Part shown: positions 41,206 through 51,509 of the stretch, one piece after another
How the letters are laid out: the number at the start of each line of letters is the position of its first letter
How positions within the stretch are numbered: position 1 is the stretch's first letter
Origin: Steinernema hermaphroditum
Taxonomy: Eukaryota > Nematoda > Chromadorea > Rhabditida > Steinernematidae
NCBI GenBank assembly: GCA_030435675.1
Contig: CM059623.1
Coordinates: 15,415,205-15,479,204 of the forward strand
Length of the DNA: 64,000 nt
Direction: 5' to 3'
Notes under the pieces: generated by a model
The model's input: only the letters and a program-made list of their open reading frames with translations
Database searches by the model: none
Told to the model about the DNA's origin: nothing
Position numbers and translations under genes: made by a program

Positions 41206-44200
41206 TGGTCAATACATCAGCTTCGAAGAGGCTGATTCCGGTTGCCTCGATTGGTGGCGGACACATCGGAGTTCCAGGACATCTTCGGCTTGGCAGCGCG
41301 AGCGAGCAATATGACAAAGGCGCGGTGGACGAAGTGAAATTCCTTCTTTCCCAAAGGTCATAATAACAAAAACAGGCGTGATGATAACAGGTAATTGAAA
41401 GGCATCACACCGTAATCCCCGGTTTTCTTATTTCTACGGCAAAAGGCACGCCGTCATCGTGGCAATCATTGCAGCCTATGAGAAAGGCCGCCATGCACCA
41501 CCGCTCATTCAACTTATTCTAGAGAACGAACACTCGAAAGGACACAAATGCAAGACCAAGCTTGCACGATCATTCAATAAAATATGCGCCGTTGATAGGT
41601 CACTCACCAACAATCACACTTCGCTATGATGACAACTTTGGAAAGATTGCTTTTGTTTTGTGAGCCACTTTTCAATGAAATTCTGAATAATTCTATTCAT
41701 GGCATCAAATTTCTCAGGGCTTTATTGGACAGTCACGTGACTGATCTTTAATGTCTAAAGAAGCTAGTGCTGGATAGCCCCTACAAACAAAGATGAATTG
41801 GTCACTTGGTGAATGTTTTTAGTTTTTTAGGCCCTCAAGATTCTATTTGATCTATGGAGGATTGCTAAAAGCATCGATATGTATCTCGTTTCGCATTTAT
41901 GAGGTTTGTGAGCTCAAGGAACACCATTAAAGAGAGGTCTTATTTGGCCTTCAAATGACCTACAAACGAGGTTCTTCATGAGCTGTTAAGATCTGAATAT
42001 CTGAAAGTGAATGTTCCTGCTTAAGGGCCACATCTTCTGCTGGACAAAGATGGGCCACAGATTGCCAAAAAGGACGAAAGATTTCTTGCAGATGTATTGA
42101 GGGTCTCTTATGTACATATTAAGATATAAGAGTCTAGTCTACATCCCCTAAGACCTGCAAAAAAGAGGTTAAAGAGTTCAGTATACCCGTGCGAAAGGCA
42201 TCTGTTTGACCTTGTGTATTCTTTTGTACAATCATGAAATCATTCCATTGAAAAATTGAAAAATCATTACATCGAGGTTCAGTTAGAATTGAGCATCACC
42301 GAAATCGAATTAGACTTTTTTCGTGAAAGAAGTTGGGTCCATAAAATCGCTCCATCTTCAAGGTCAGAATCCCTAGAAGATACGTATTTTTAAGGTAGGG
42401 TCTTTAGGGTACAGGAGAAATGCTCCTTGATCTTCAAGCTCAGAAATCTCGTCACTAGATCCAAAGAGACAGACCATGAATATACATACAAAACCATGTT
42501 AAATTAAAGACGCGCGAAAAACAAAAACACTCAAAAATCTGTGTCCTCCTCTAGCAGAACACAAAGACCGCAGAAATAAGGACCACTTCGCAAGCGTTCG
42601 GCCCATAGAGAACTGCGCCATTTTCCATCGAAATACATCATAATCACCCGTCGTCAGTGGCGCTCCCTAAAGACCTCCAATTACGCGTCGTCGCCACACA
42701 CTCGAAGCGCGTAATAACACATGTTTTTCCAGAGCTATGCATGACAAAACTAGCGATATCGACAAACTTCGCCTCTTCGAAACATCGCCTCTGTCCAAAA
42801 GAAGAATTGAACGTGTCAAACGGATCCCGTGGGAACGTTACCCAAGGCGGTAAATAGACGAAATGTGGTTATGTTCTGCGCGCCGCACTAATAGAGAAGC
42901 GAGAATTTTAAGCGCGAAAACTGAGAAAGTTGGCTAGAGGCGTCAGTTATGACGCGAAATGTGATATATTTGTTTACGAAACGTCGGTTTTGGGAAAGGC
43001 GCTCAGAATTTGCATTTGACATGAGCGAGTGTGACTTGTTTTTCGGAGGATCACCTTGACGACACGCTATAATCATAAGAGTACATTCAATATTTGATTA
43101 AACGTCAATCGTTCGGCTATAATAAACTTTCTATTGTACGAAAGTGTTGCCCTTAGAAAAGATGAGCTTTTAAGTTATGAAATAGCCAGGCCCCACCTCT
43201 CGTGAACGTCCTCTCATTAATTGTACTTGACCCCAGTAGTGTGTCCCACTCGAAAGTACGCTATGCGAAAAATACAGGACGAACTGGTACTAGGACATTT
43301 GCGCCTCGTACATGTAATCTGTACCTACAAGTATGAGCTGCACCTCCTAGTAGTGCTTCCCGGGCGCTTGCAGCGATGGCGAAGCCAGCTCAAGTACGAT
43401 ATTCATACTCCAAATCAGATGTGCTCGCGAAACCGTTTAGCAGGAAAATATGATAGACGCAATGGAATGGCGAAACGCGAGAAAAAAAACCAGTCCGGGG
43501 CGCAAATGTCCGAGCACCGGACGAATTGAGCCACAAGACTGTTCTAATTGTTTAATTGTTTCGTGCAATTTTGTCGGAACGTTTGGGACACCCTGTAGTG
43601 TTTAGTAAACAGGTTGACGACTGACCATCTGGTTGAACGGCTCAGCTGATAGTATTCTTAGCGAGTTTAACCATTTATGTGACATCGATGCTGAGAATAA
43701 TCGCTATGTCTTCACCTTAATGTTGCGTGGAATCTATCTTCTTTGATTCTTCCATTTTGAACAGTGAGGACATAGGTCAACTATCAGTCCTGGATTGACA
43801 TCTTAGCACTTAAGTTTAAGGACGGATTCCAATAGTTATTGAGCACTAATAACTGTTGAGAACAACCGTTATTACTAAAACTATTACGTTATTACTATTA
43901 TTACTATTACTTAAAACACTAGTATCATTTGGAAATCATGCATGAAAGTTAGGGAAATAATTCAGAGCACTCATGAGATAACCACAAAGAGATTTAACGC
44001 TGACGTTCTAAGCGGTAAAAGATAGCATTTCCAATCTTCCATACAGGTCCATCGTGGTACGGGACGACTTGCGATCACTTATGAGTTTGTATACGTCGGC
44101 AGATTCGAACTTTTGGAACAGTAGCTCCAGGAATTTCGTGTCAAGTAGGAGATTGTCAATCGAGACATCGAAAGTCGATATTCACAATTAACAAGGCGGC

Positions 44201-44274
44201 CATAAAAATGCAGTTGACTCTTGTCCAACCTTGGCGATCAAGAAGATGACTTTCTTGAATACAACCCATATGCT

Positions 44275-44475
44275 TTACGAACATGCTCGGGAACTCTCAC
44301 GAGGACCGCAAAAGTGCATAATTGCGTCGGAGGCGCGAAAATTTTTGCGCTCAAAGTCCAAAATGAAGACTTCCGGGCAGGTAAGTGGATTATTCGGCGA
44401 ATGTCGGCCTGTACGGCGCAGGCTTGTGACCGCAGTTATGAAGAAGTGGAATATGATTACGTGATCTCGATTCTT
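44275..44475 (+). repeat. Diverged inner part of the right inverted-duplication arm
   Basis: Shares GAGGACCGCAAAAGTGCATA, GGAGGCGCGAAAATT and GTAAGTGGATTATTCGGCGA with the reverse complement of 35770-35965. Identity is clearly lower than in the gene-bearing part of the arms. Confidence 0.8.
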
Positions 44476-44704
44476 CACATCTGGTTTTGGCGGCATGCAA
44501 GCCATCCAAGAACTTTCTCGGAGTCGTCGAAGCGCAACGCGCTGCGTCTCCTAGCCACATGTAGGTGGGAGGACTCGGAAGCAAATGGGAAGGAACTAGG
44601 AAGTCTTCCCAGTTTACTGAATACCGCTTCCCACTTCCCACCCAAATGGGAAGGCTCCCGGGAGAATACGGCCACTGGAGGTGACCGAGTTATGCTTTCC
44701 ATTC

Positions 44705-46118
44705 TTCAGTAAGAAAAGTTTATCGACAATAGTATCATATCGAAATTACCGGGAAATAAATGACACAGAACTCTATTCACCATGCTCAGTCCGCTGTTTC
44801 AGGAATCACTGAGAATGTGGCTTCGATACAGCACCCTCTAGTTTCATCAGAGATTTGGACAGACAGCGAACTCTCCGAATTTGACGGATGCTTAATACTG
44901 TACACATTTGAAGGATTACGGCCTGCATTGTGCGTCTTGCTTTCGGCTAATGAATCGAAATACTCTTCACACAGCCTTCTGTCCTCTTGAGTGAGATGCA
45001 TGTAAACCTCTTGATTGGTGCGCACAGTGCTGCGCATCCATTTTTCAACAGCTCCTTCGATGATTCGTCGCGAGTAGAAGTCATCAGTGTTAATGACAAG
45101 GCTAATAAAATCGTCCTTCTTGACAAATTTTGCGAACAGGTCGTTCCACTCCTCGTTAAGATGGGGTCCGTAGTCGATAATAAGACGAAATGTTCGTAAA
45201 ACCCTGGACTTGAGCTGACGAGTGAGGAATTCCTCCAGAGGCCGATCGATGCTAGCTACATAAATGTCAACTGTTGTCAATGCAGGCTTGCAAAGTAGAA
45301 GATCAGCGGAATGGATGAAGTCGTTCAAGACGGAGTTAATCTTAAAATAATCACAAAAGTTTGGGGCTATGTCCTTAATACTTGAGGACCTGAAGAGTTC
45401 GCTGGAGGTCACCCTTTCTCGACCCACCTCATTTAAAGCGATTCTCTGGGTCTTATGCTCTCCACTCTCGTCGAAGAAAGTCTTCTCAATGGGATAGTCT
45501 TCATCAGTGTCATCCTCAATTGAGTACTCAAAGCTCTTGAGCGCACGAGCCTGCACTCCCCATGAACCTTTAACCTTTGCCATATTGCTATAGGCAACCA
45601 AAAAATACCGCTTAAGCGCATGCTCGTATCGGCTCGAAAATGGCTCAGAAATCCTGATCACGTCGACGATTATATCCACCGGGAGATGGGCGAAATCGTT
45701 ATCTAGTCGGCTGCAGAACTCGTTGAATTCCGGATGCAGGCTGAGAAGCTTCTGGCATTTCTTCAGTGTTTCCGACGATATGTAAGCGTTTCCGCGGAAG
45801 GACTCGTTGATGGCACGCGAAAGCTGTATGTCCACTTGGGCCAGCTCGGTTGACTTCATGTTGAGGAGAACAAGTTACTCAAATAACATCAATTTCGATC
45901 ATCGAAGTTGAACGCGCATATATGCTGTTAGGGTGAGCGTTTGCGATGCTCAATTAACACGCAGCGACAATGTGCAAAAATGTCTTCATCGCTATGGCAT
46001 AGCTTTGGCAGTTAAAAAAACAAAACGGTTACGTCAGTGTAAAACTGTCCTGGGAAAGAAAAATGCCCAAACTTTGGCAGCGAAGACGGTGCCTTTGAGA
46101 AGTCTTATGCCCGGAACG
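44705..46118 (-). repeat. Right arm of the large inverted duplication
   Basis: Inverse copy of 33668-35083. Arm boundaries are near TTCTTCAGTAAGAAAAG on the gene's 3' side and near AGTCTTATGCCCGGAACGTTT on its 5' side. The hAT MITE of the left arm is absent here. Confidence 0.9.
44786..45859 (-). CDS. Intronless 357-aa family protein, copy 2 of an inverted pair
   Basis: Starts MKSTELAQVDIQLSRAI like copy 1 at 33929-35011 and stays open to ...VIPETAD. A C-to-T change turns CGA into the stop TGA, removing the last three residues. Replacements relative to copy 1 include K to E in HPEFNEFCSR, R to E in DTDEDYPIEK and T to N with S to E in RTNQEVYMH. Several replacements fall between residues 117 and 125. 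The F-box-like helix FAHLPVDIIVDVIRI is conserved. The function is unknown. Confidence 0.75.
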   Translation of the reverse strand: MKSTELAQVDIQLSRAINESFRGNAYISSETLKKCQKLLSLHPEFNEFCSRLDNDFAHLPVDIIVDVIRISEPFSSRYEHALKRYFLVAYSNMAKVKGSWGVQARALKSFEYSIEDDTDEDYPIEKTFFDESGEHKTQRIALNEVGRERVTSSELFRSSSIKDIAPNFCDYFKINSVLNDFIHSADLLLCKPALTTVDIYVASIDRPLEEFLTRQLKSRVLRTFRLIIDYGPHLNEEWNDLFAKFVKKDDFISLVINTDDFYSRRIIEGAVEKWMRSTVRTNQEVYMHLTQEDRRLCEEYFDSLAESKTHNAGRNPSNVYSIKHPSNSESSLSVQISDETRGCCIEATFSVIPETAD

Positions 46119-46289
46119 TTTAGCGCCTCTTCATCATGCGTTGAATTTTATACTCGCCGTCAAACGAAACAATGTTCAGTCAGCGTGGCGTGTGGTCGCC
46201 CTGATTTACACTGGAAAACCTGAGTTGAGCGCCGTGGAAGCTTGATTTCTCTGTGCCTGTGGCGAAAAAGTGTTTTTTCTCCGTGATTA

Positions 46290-47215
46290 AGTCTGTTTTT
46301 CACGTTACAGAGATATTTCGAACCATTTTCGCGTGAAAAGTGGCAGCAGTACCCTCTGTGTGCAATCAGCATCTACCGCCGATCTTTGCGTCTGCCGAAA
46401 TCTGACAGTTGGGAACGATGCAAGACAACCTCTACTGTTGCGTTGTCGTAGAGAGCGAACTATTCTTCGATTCTCGCGGCATGATCGTAACTGTCAGATT
46501 TCGGCAGAAGTGAAGGTCGGCGATATTGTATTCGTCAAAAGTCTCTAGCAAAAACGTAGAGGGCTCCCACCACGAAAATTTTGCGCGCGCATTTCACGCG
46601 CCAAAAAATTTACAATGGCATGTGGTCAAAATCATAGTAATTCGCTGTTTTCTCGTTTCTGATGCGATTTCGTGAAATTTCGTGAACGGACGGTTGTTGA
46701 TCAGACTCTGGCGCGTCGAATGAGCCCCAGTTGTTAGCAAATCATTAGTTTGCATTTGAGAGTTGAACAGTTAGCTGGAGATTCATATGTTGGAGGCGTT
46801 CTAGATCACAGCAGGATCCATGTACAACGTCTTGATGGGCAGCTAATCCATTATGTTCTTAAAAATCCACGTCACACGATTCAAACGCCATTGTCCACCA
46901 TTGATCCTAACAACTCTGCGAGGAAAGCATGCTGGCAGTCGAGCCAGGGCTCATTCGACGCGCCAGAGTCTGATCAACAACCGTCCGTTCACGAAATTTC
47001 ACGAAATTGCATCAGAAACGAGAAAACAGCGAATTACTATGATTTTGACCATATCCCATTGCAAATTTTTTGGCGCGTGAAATGCGCGCGCAAAATTTTC
47101 GTGGTGGGAGCTCTGCTAGAGACTTTTGACGAATACAATAGATTGTCATCGCATACCGACGGAATTGCCACCATTTTGCTCAGAAAAGTGTCCTGAAATT
47201 TCTCTGTAACGTGCA
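46290..47215. mobile_element. Long foldback element, ~200-bp high-identity arms, ~0.9 kb
   Basis: The sequence at about 46522-46735 recurs inverted at 46944-47145, sharing CACCACGAAAATTTTGCGCG, TCATAGTAATTCGCTGTTTT and GACGGTTGTTGATCAGACTC. A weaker outer continuation pairs 46290-46350 with 47165-47215 (CACGTTACAGAGA). The left arm carries an extra palindrome (46356-46525). The loop of about 200 bp has no clear gene. The left outer frame ends EVKVGDIVFVKSL, reminiscent of the C-terminus of retroelement integrases, but this is weak. Confidence 0.8.
46356..46525. repeat. Nested palindrome inside the foldback arm
   Basis: TCTGCCGAAATCTGACAGTT (46391-46410) is exactly repeated in inverse at 46489-46508, and similarity extends outward about 15 bp. 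It is missing from the other foldback arm, so it was inserted after the foldback formed. Confidence 0.75.
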
Positions 47216-48360
47216 AAACAAAACAAACGGCTACTTGAAGGCCATCCAAGAACTTCTGACGGTGATGTGAATTTAGAAGGATGATTCGAACTGAGTCGAA
47301 CGTCTTCTGAACTGGCTCGGGTTCCTACAATCATTTGCTCAAATGCTCTTCCAATTATCCTAAACAAGTCAGATCTTACCCGTTAGCGTTCAAGTTTTGA
47401 CGTCGACGGCGTCCAACGGCATCAGGCCTGTGACGAGTGTCCATCCAGCCAGATCGTCCGTCAGGGTTTGGCTTATCCTAAGGTTGTCCTACAGTTGGGT
47501 CTTTGCTGATTTACTGATTTACTGATTGATTTACTGAAATCAGTAAGATCAGTAAATCGGTCGTCAATGGGTTCGTGCAGTGGGCCTCGTTAACCGTATT
47601 CGGGGCGGACGGCCAATGCTCTGGCGAAGTCGACAGCGTTGTATGCCTTACTGTAGTCGAAGTGAGCGGTGAATGTGCTAAACTTCGTAGAGATCATTGC
47701 AGACTTCGTTGCGCCGCTGACGGTCCATTAGATAAAAAACTTGCCAAGTTTCTGGTAGAGTGTGGCCGGAGAAGATTGACCGTATGATAATGAGGTGTAG
47801 GCGATCTTTGCCCTTCCGGCTCCACATATGATTTCTGGTAAGAAAGTTCTCGTCGTTCAGCATACTCTCGTAGAGTGACTAATGCGCGTAGAACAGCAAC
47901 GTCAGCCTTGCCGAACTTCAGCCTGAACAGCTGGCCACTTCTGTCCTCGAGTCCGTTGTGTGGAGCCAAGCGTCGGAGAAACGTGCGCAGCTTGTCGATG
48001 CACGTCAAGCGTAGTAGAAGTCAAGCGGTATGAGGCAGTCGTTCAACTGACTGGCGAGGCCTACACCTGCGCACCATAGACCTTCTGGACAGGACTTGGA
48101 ACATTCGTTGCCGGGCAGAAAACCCATGTCGGGGCGTGGCCCCGCGCTCCCGTCCCATGCGTGCCTCTGCCCGCACGGCCCGCTCGCTGCCCGCGGCAGT
48201 CAGCCCGGCGGCCTCACCCTTAGGCGGTCGCCCCACGGGCTCCTCCGACCAGCCGGACTTACCTCTCTCTCCTCTCCTCCTGTTCTGCTTCCGTTACACC
48301 ACGTGCTTGCCCCATAATATATGTGTTACCTTAATATCATGAGCACTAAGGGGGACCCAG
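47216..48360 (-). mobile_element. Intergenic DNA with a probable decayed LINE reverse transcriptase fragment
   Basis: On the minus strand at about 47700-47590 one frame reads AHFDYSKAYNAVDF, close to the FxDYxKAFDxVxH block of LINE reverse transcriptases. Further upstream come LRRLAPHNGLEDRSGQLF and VLRALVTLREYAERRE. Frames shift repeatedly. A palindromic TGATTTACTGATT cluster lies at about 47508-47562. GC-rich sequence follows to 48300. Confidence 0.35.
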
Positions 48361-49345
48361 CTAAACGGAGGGGAAACACGAGTTAATGTCGTACAATGGA
48401 CACGACACCCATGAGGACCGAGGAGACTCTCGACCGAGAGTGAGATTCTTCTGGCGATGCTGCGCTGCATGCCCGTCGTCTGGTTCACCTGGACCGAGGA
48501 GGCCAGGTTGATCGTATAAGAAAGGAAGGTGTTCGATGCTCATCGGCTGCACCACGAGCTGAAGACGAAGTGTCAGCGCTACGGTGGCCACTCTGCACGT
48601 GCCAGTTGCTGAACGTTTTTGAGGAAGATGTAGTCCTCCCCGGCGATTTCGCGTAGTTTTTCGGGGTGCACCTTCATGTTGTCCACGAGTCGAGAGAAGA
48701 GCAAACAGACAGACTCCAGAGAACGCTTGTCCTGCAACCTTTAGAGTCAGAACTGTCTCAGGCACACCTTGGCCCCACATCCATGCCAAACCGCTGCGTA
48801 AGGTCTGTCAGTGCGTCCTTCACGTGGCTGAAGTCGTGGGCGGTCACGTAAAGTGCGCAGTTGGCAGCTATTTGAAAGGCGAGGCGTTGACTCGGCAGCG
48901 AGAAGGAGTCAACGTGAGAGATTGTGGCAGCGATTCCGCCCTGCAGCATGATGTTCTTCCCGTTCCTTTTCGACATCACCTCGAGGGCGATCAGCGACTG
49001 CTCGGCGACGTCGATGTACTCGATCCGCTTGAGCTTCTCGATGAGAAGGGGAACGGCCTCTACGATCACGGGGAGCGATCGGGGCAGCGCCTCCAGCATG
49101 TTGATTATGCAGCGAGCGCTCGCCAGCATCTGAATGGGTGGGTACTCACAGTGGACGGCGCGGAGACGTACCAGCACGAAGTTGTGCTTCTTCTGCAGGA
49201 GGGTCAAAAGGCACTGAAGAATTTCTCTAACGGGCAGGTTTGGAAGGCTCTCTTCGTTTCCGAGCAGCAGCATCTCAGCCAGCTCTACCGCAGCCTCTTC
49301 CTGGCGAATCTCGTTGCTGCTCCGCAGTCCTTCCAGGATCGCCAT
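48361..49345 (-). CDS. Truncated TRIP12-like armadillo-repeat gene, four exons, 283 aa
   Basis: Exons 49345-49172, 49129-48779, 48731-48603 and 48558-48361 join in phase (852 nt). Residues 1-220 follow the ARM region of TRIP12-type HECT ubiquitin ligases: MLLLGNEESLPNLPVREI, INMLEALPRSLPVIVEAV, EYIDVAEQSLIALEVMSKR, SLESVCLLFSRLVDN and KNVQQLLVVQP. After LVVQP similarity ends, and about 60 low-complexity residues run to a stop. There is no HECT domain. TRIP12 itself exceeds 1900 residues, so this is a 5' gene fragment that may still be expressed, or a pseudogene. The third intron starts with GC. Confidence 0.7.
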
Positions 49346-49864
49346 TATGCGGCTTCTGCTTTCAGATCTTTCTCTCTGTTTTCACTTGATTCCAGTGCCG
49401 AAGCACTTCCCGAGATACTTCCTATATTCCCAGTTCGTTTGTATCAGAACACCCAGTATCAAACGAAAAAGCCCATGATTTTGTATCAAAACGAGTCGTA
49501 CCATTTTCGAGGATATAAGTGCAGATTCTAAGATCACATTGTATTAGAAAACACGGCCGATCCCCAAAAGCCCCACCTTTTGAATTGATGTCTTCTTGCC
49601 GAGGGTTTATCAGTGTCTCGCAAATCGGCTATGACCAGACCGACCGACCGACCGGTAGCCAGACACTGGCGTCTGTTTTCGCGACGCGTCTCACCACGAT
49701 CCCATTTTCGCAAATCGCGACGCAGTGCTCGCTCGCTCGTCCCATTCGCACTTTGCAGTTTTCGAAACAGTCGATTGCAGTCGTTTCGTTGCGATTCAGT
49801 CGTTCATTCGTAATCTCGCGATATCTGCTTGGCTTTGTACGAAAGCTCTCTTTGCTAGCTATTA
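49346..49864. promoter_or_regulatory. Divergent upstream region between TRIP12-like gene and kinase
   Basis: About 0.5 kb between divergent genes. Contains TTTCTCAG/CAGTGTTG and TTCCGCAG/GAGACATG, possible trans-splice or splice acceptors for the kinase. Confidence 0.35.
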
Positions 49865-51036
49865 ATGATGATTCTTTCTCAGCAGTGTTGTGCTGTTCCG
49901 CAGGAGACATGCCTCGCCGATGCACGTGCCAGGTCTCTGCCTTCGTTCTCCATCAAGTCGTGGCGCTCGAAGCGGTTGATAGGTAAGGGTGCATTCGGTG
50001 AGGTCTTTGCATTCTCTGCTGAAGGTGTAGGCGATGTCGCTGTTAAAGCGATCAAATTGACGGCCGAGAACATGAATTCCGTTGCCAGAGAAGTAAGTTC
50101 ATTTCGTTTCATTTTCGAACTCTAACTTTCCTATTTAGATCGAATATCTGAAGCTCGTTCAAGGACACGAAAATGTCCTCACGCTATACGATGAAAAGAT
50201 TAACCTCAACAAGAAGCAGCTCATCATGACGGAATTGGCTTTGTGTGATTTCTATCGAATTGTCAGCCAAGGAGGAGCTATGGCCACGCACATGGTGAAA
50301 CGGTTTGCGCGCCAGCTTCTCGAAGGCGTCGACTACATTCACTCATGTGGCATAGCGCACTGCGATTTGAAGCTAGAGAATCTGCTGCTTGGACGTGATG
50401 GTAACTTGAAGATTGCTGATTTTGGACTAGCGCTCCCCTACGTCGACATGGAACACAGCGATGATGGTTATTTGGAGTATTTTGGATTCATCGGCACTCG
50501 CATGACAGCCGCCCCCGAAGTCATTGATTCGAACTCTCGATTTGCGTAAGTTCATCGATATTCATTCCAACAACGCTTTGTAAAATACGCTATGGATTGC
50601 AACCGATTTGAGATTTTCTTGTCCAAAAATGAACTTTGTCACACATAAGTACTAAATGTTGTTATTTGCAGGCCCGTGAAAAACGACATATGGGGTTGTG
50701 GAGTCATCATCATGGAATTCATCACAGGCATCCCCGGCTACTGGCACCAAGCTTCCATGGACGATCCCGCTTTCCAACGCTTCTTTAAAGAAGGTGAATC
50801 TCCCCTTAACGCCGATGAAGACAGTAAGTGCCCAATAAATTTAGAAACAGATCATAATCCGTTTATTTGCAGACTTTATCCGATTCATTCTCCAAATCAG
50901 CCCTCTCAAACGTCCGCTAATCTTCCGTATCTTGAAGCATCCATGGTTGCAGAGCGTTGTTCGCCGCCGTTCCCATTGCGATGATTCATGTTTCAACTCG
51001 GAGGAAGAAACGCCGCTCAAGAGACACAGGCCTTAG
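49865..51036 (+). CDS. CHK1-like serine/threonine kinase, ~316 aa, four exons
   Basis: Exons up to 50092, 50139-50545, 50672-50823 and 50873-51036 join in phase. The kinase core shows the glycine loop [10 protein letters not shown], the lysine in VAVKAIKL, the helix-C Glu in [19 protein letters not shown] as catalytic loop, ADFGLALPY and AAPEV. The usual Arg before the catalytic Asp is Cys, so it is a non-RD kinase. HENVLTLY and the short activation segment with [11 protein letters not shown] resemble CHK1. The C-terminal CHK1 regulatory region is absent; the protein ends with a basic tail LKRHRP. The start is uncertain: the ATG at 49865 is open, but an exon may start after an acceptor at 49908-49930. 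Confidence 0.8.
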
Positions 51037-51509
51037 TGGACTTGTCTTTCCTCACATGACTCACTCAGCTACCATCACTGGTGTGTCTACTGCCAACTCC
51101 AACGTTATCTCATTGTTTTGCTTTAAGATGTAGCTGCTATCTGACCTGCAAAAGGCTCAGGAATTCGATAGCCGAAGGAAGACTTTCGCCTAAGAAGCAG
51201 GCGACCTCTACGTCGGCAGAATTATGTTTTACTCACCACTTTTTTTGTTTCTTCCGTTATTGTAACTGTTTAAATGTTTAAGTTATTGGCGCCAGGTTTC
51301 GGAATTATTTGAGCTCGTGGTTTGAATGCGTACCAGACGAGTCAGGGGTGGTTGAGATCGAACGTGAATCGCGCGTAGGAAGATGTGCCAACTGTAGACG
51401 TTGTTAGGGTTCATTTGCAAATGCGCTAGCGGCTGAACTTTGCATTGTTCGCGGCACGCTCTTCATCTTATAGTTATCGGTTACTTCCTGTTTGCAGCCA
51501 CCTTCAGAG
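51037..51509. other. Spacer between kinase and CLP1 genes
   Basis: 3' flank of the kinase and 5' flank of CLP1. TTTGCAG/CCACC, 13 bases before the CLP1 ATG, is a good trans-splice acceptor. The gap (~470 bp) is larger than typical operon spacing. Confidence 0.4.

Larger units (their letters stand above)
39190..44274. other. Gene desert with TAATTA-rich blocks, a direct repeat and two small Cys-rich frames
   Basis: Homeodomain-like cores occur at about 39917 (CATAATTAGCCCCTAAT), 40066 (ATTAATTTATT) and 40637 (GCTAATTACCGCG), in GC-richer surroundings. The 19-mer AGATGTAGACATTGGTCAA occurs at 40914 and again at 41194. A short AT repeat (TTATTAC units) lies at 43870-43915. A mariner-like end GGGACACCCTG/TA is at about 43587-43599. 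No multi-exon gene could be built. Confidence 0.4.

Noticed and set aside
43228..43599. Possible mariner-like MITE ending GGGACACCCTG/TA
   Set aside because: Only the right end is convincing; the proposed left end (CAGTAGTGTGTCCCA) matches too poorly to define an element.
46500..46546. Integrase C-terminus-like peptide EVKVGDIVFVKSL
   Set aside because: Thirteen residues are too few, and the sequence is part of a foldback arm without any other retroelement domain.
48824..49531. 235-codon plus-strand frame
   Set aside because: Antisense of the TRIP12-like ARM exons, which show real homology.
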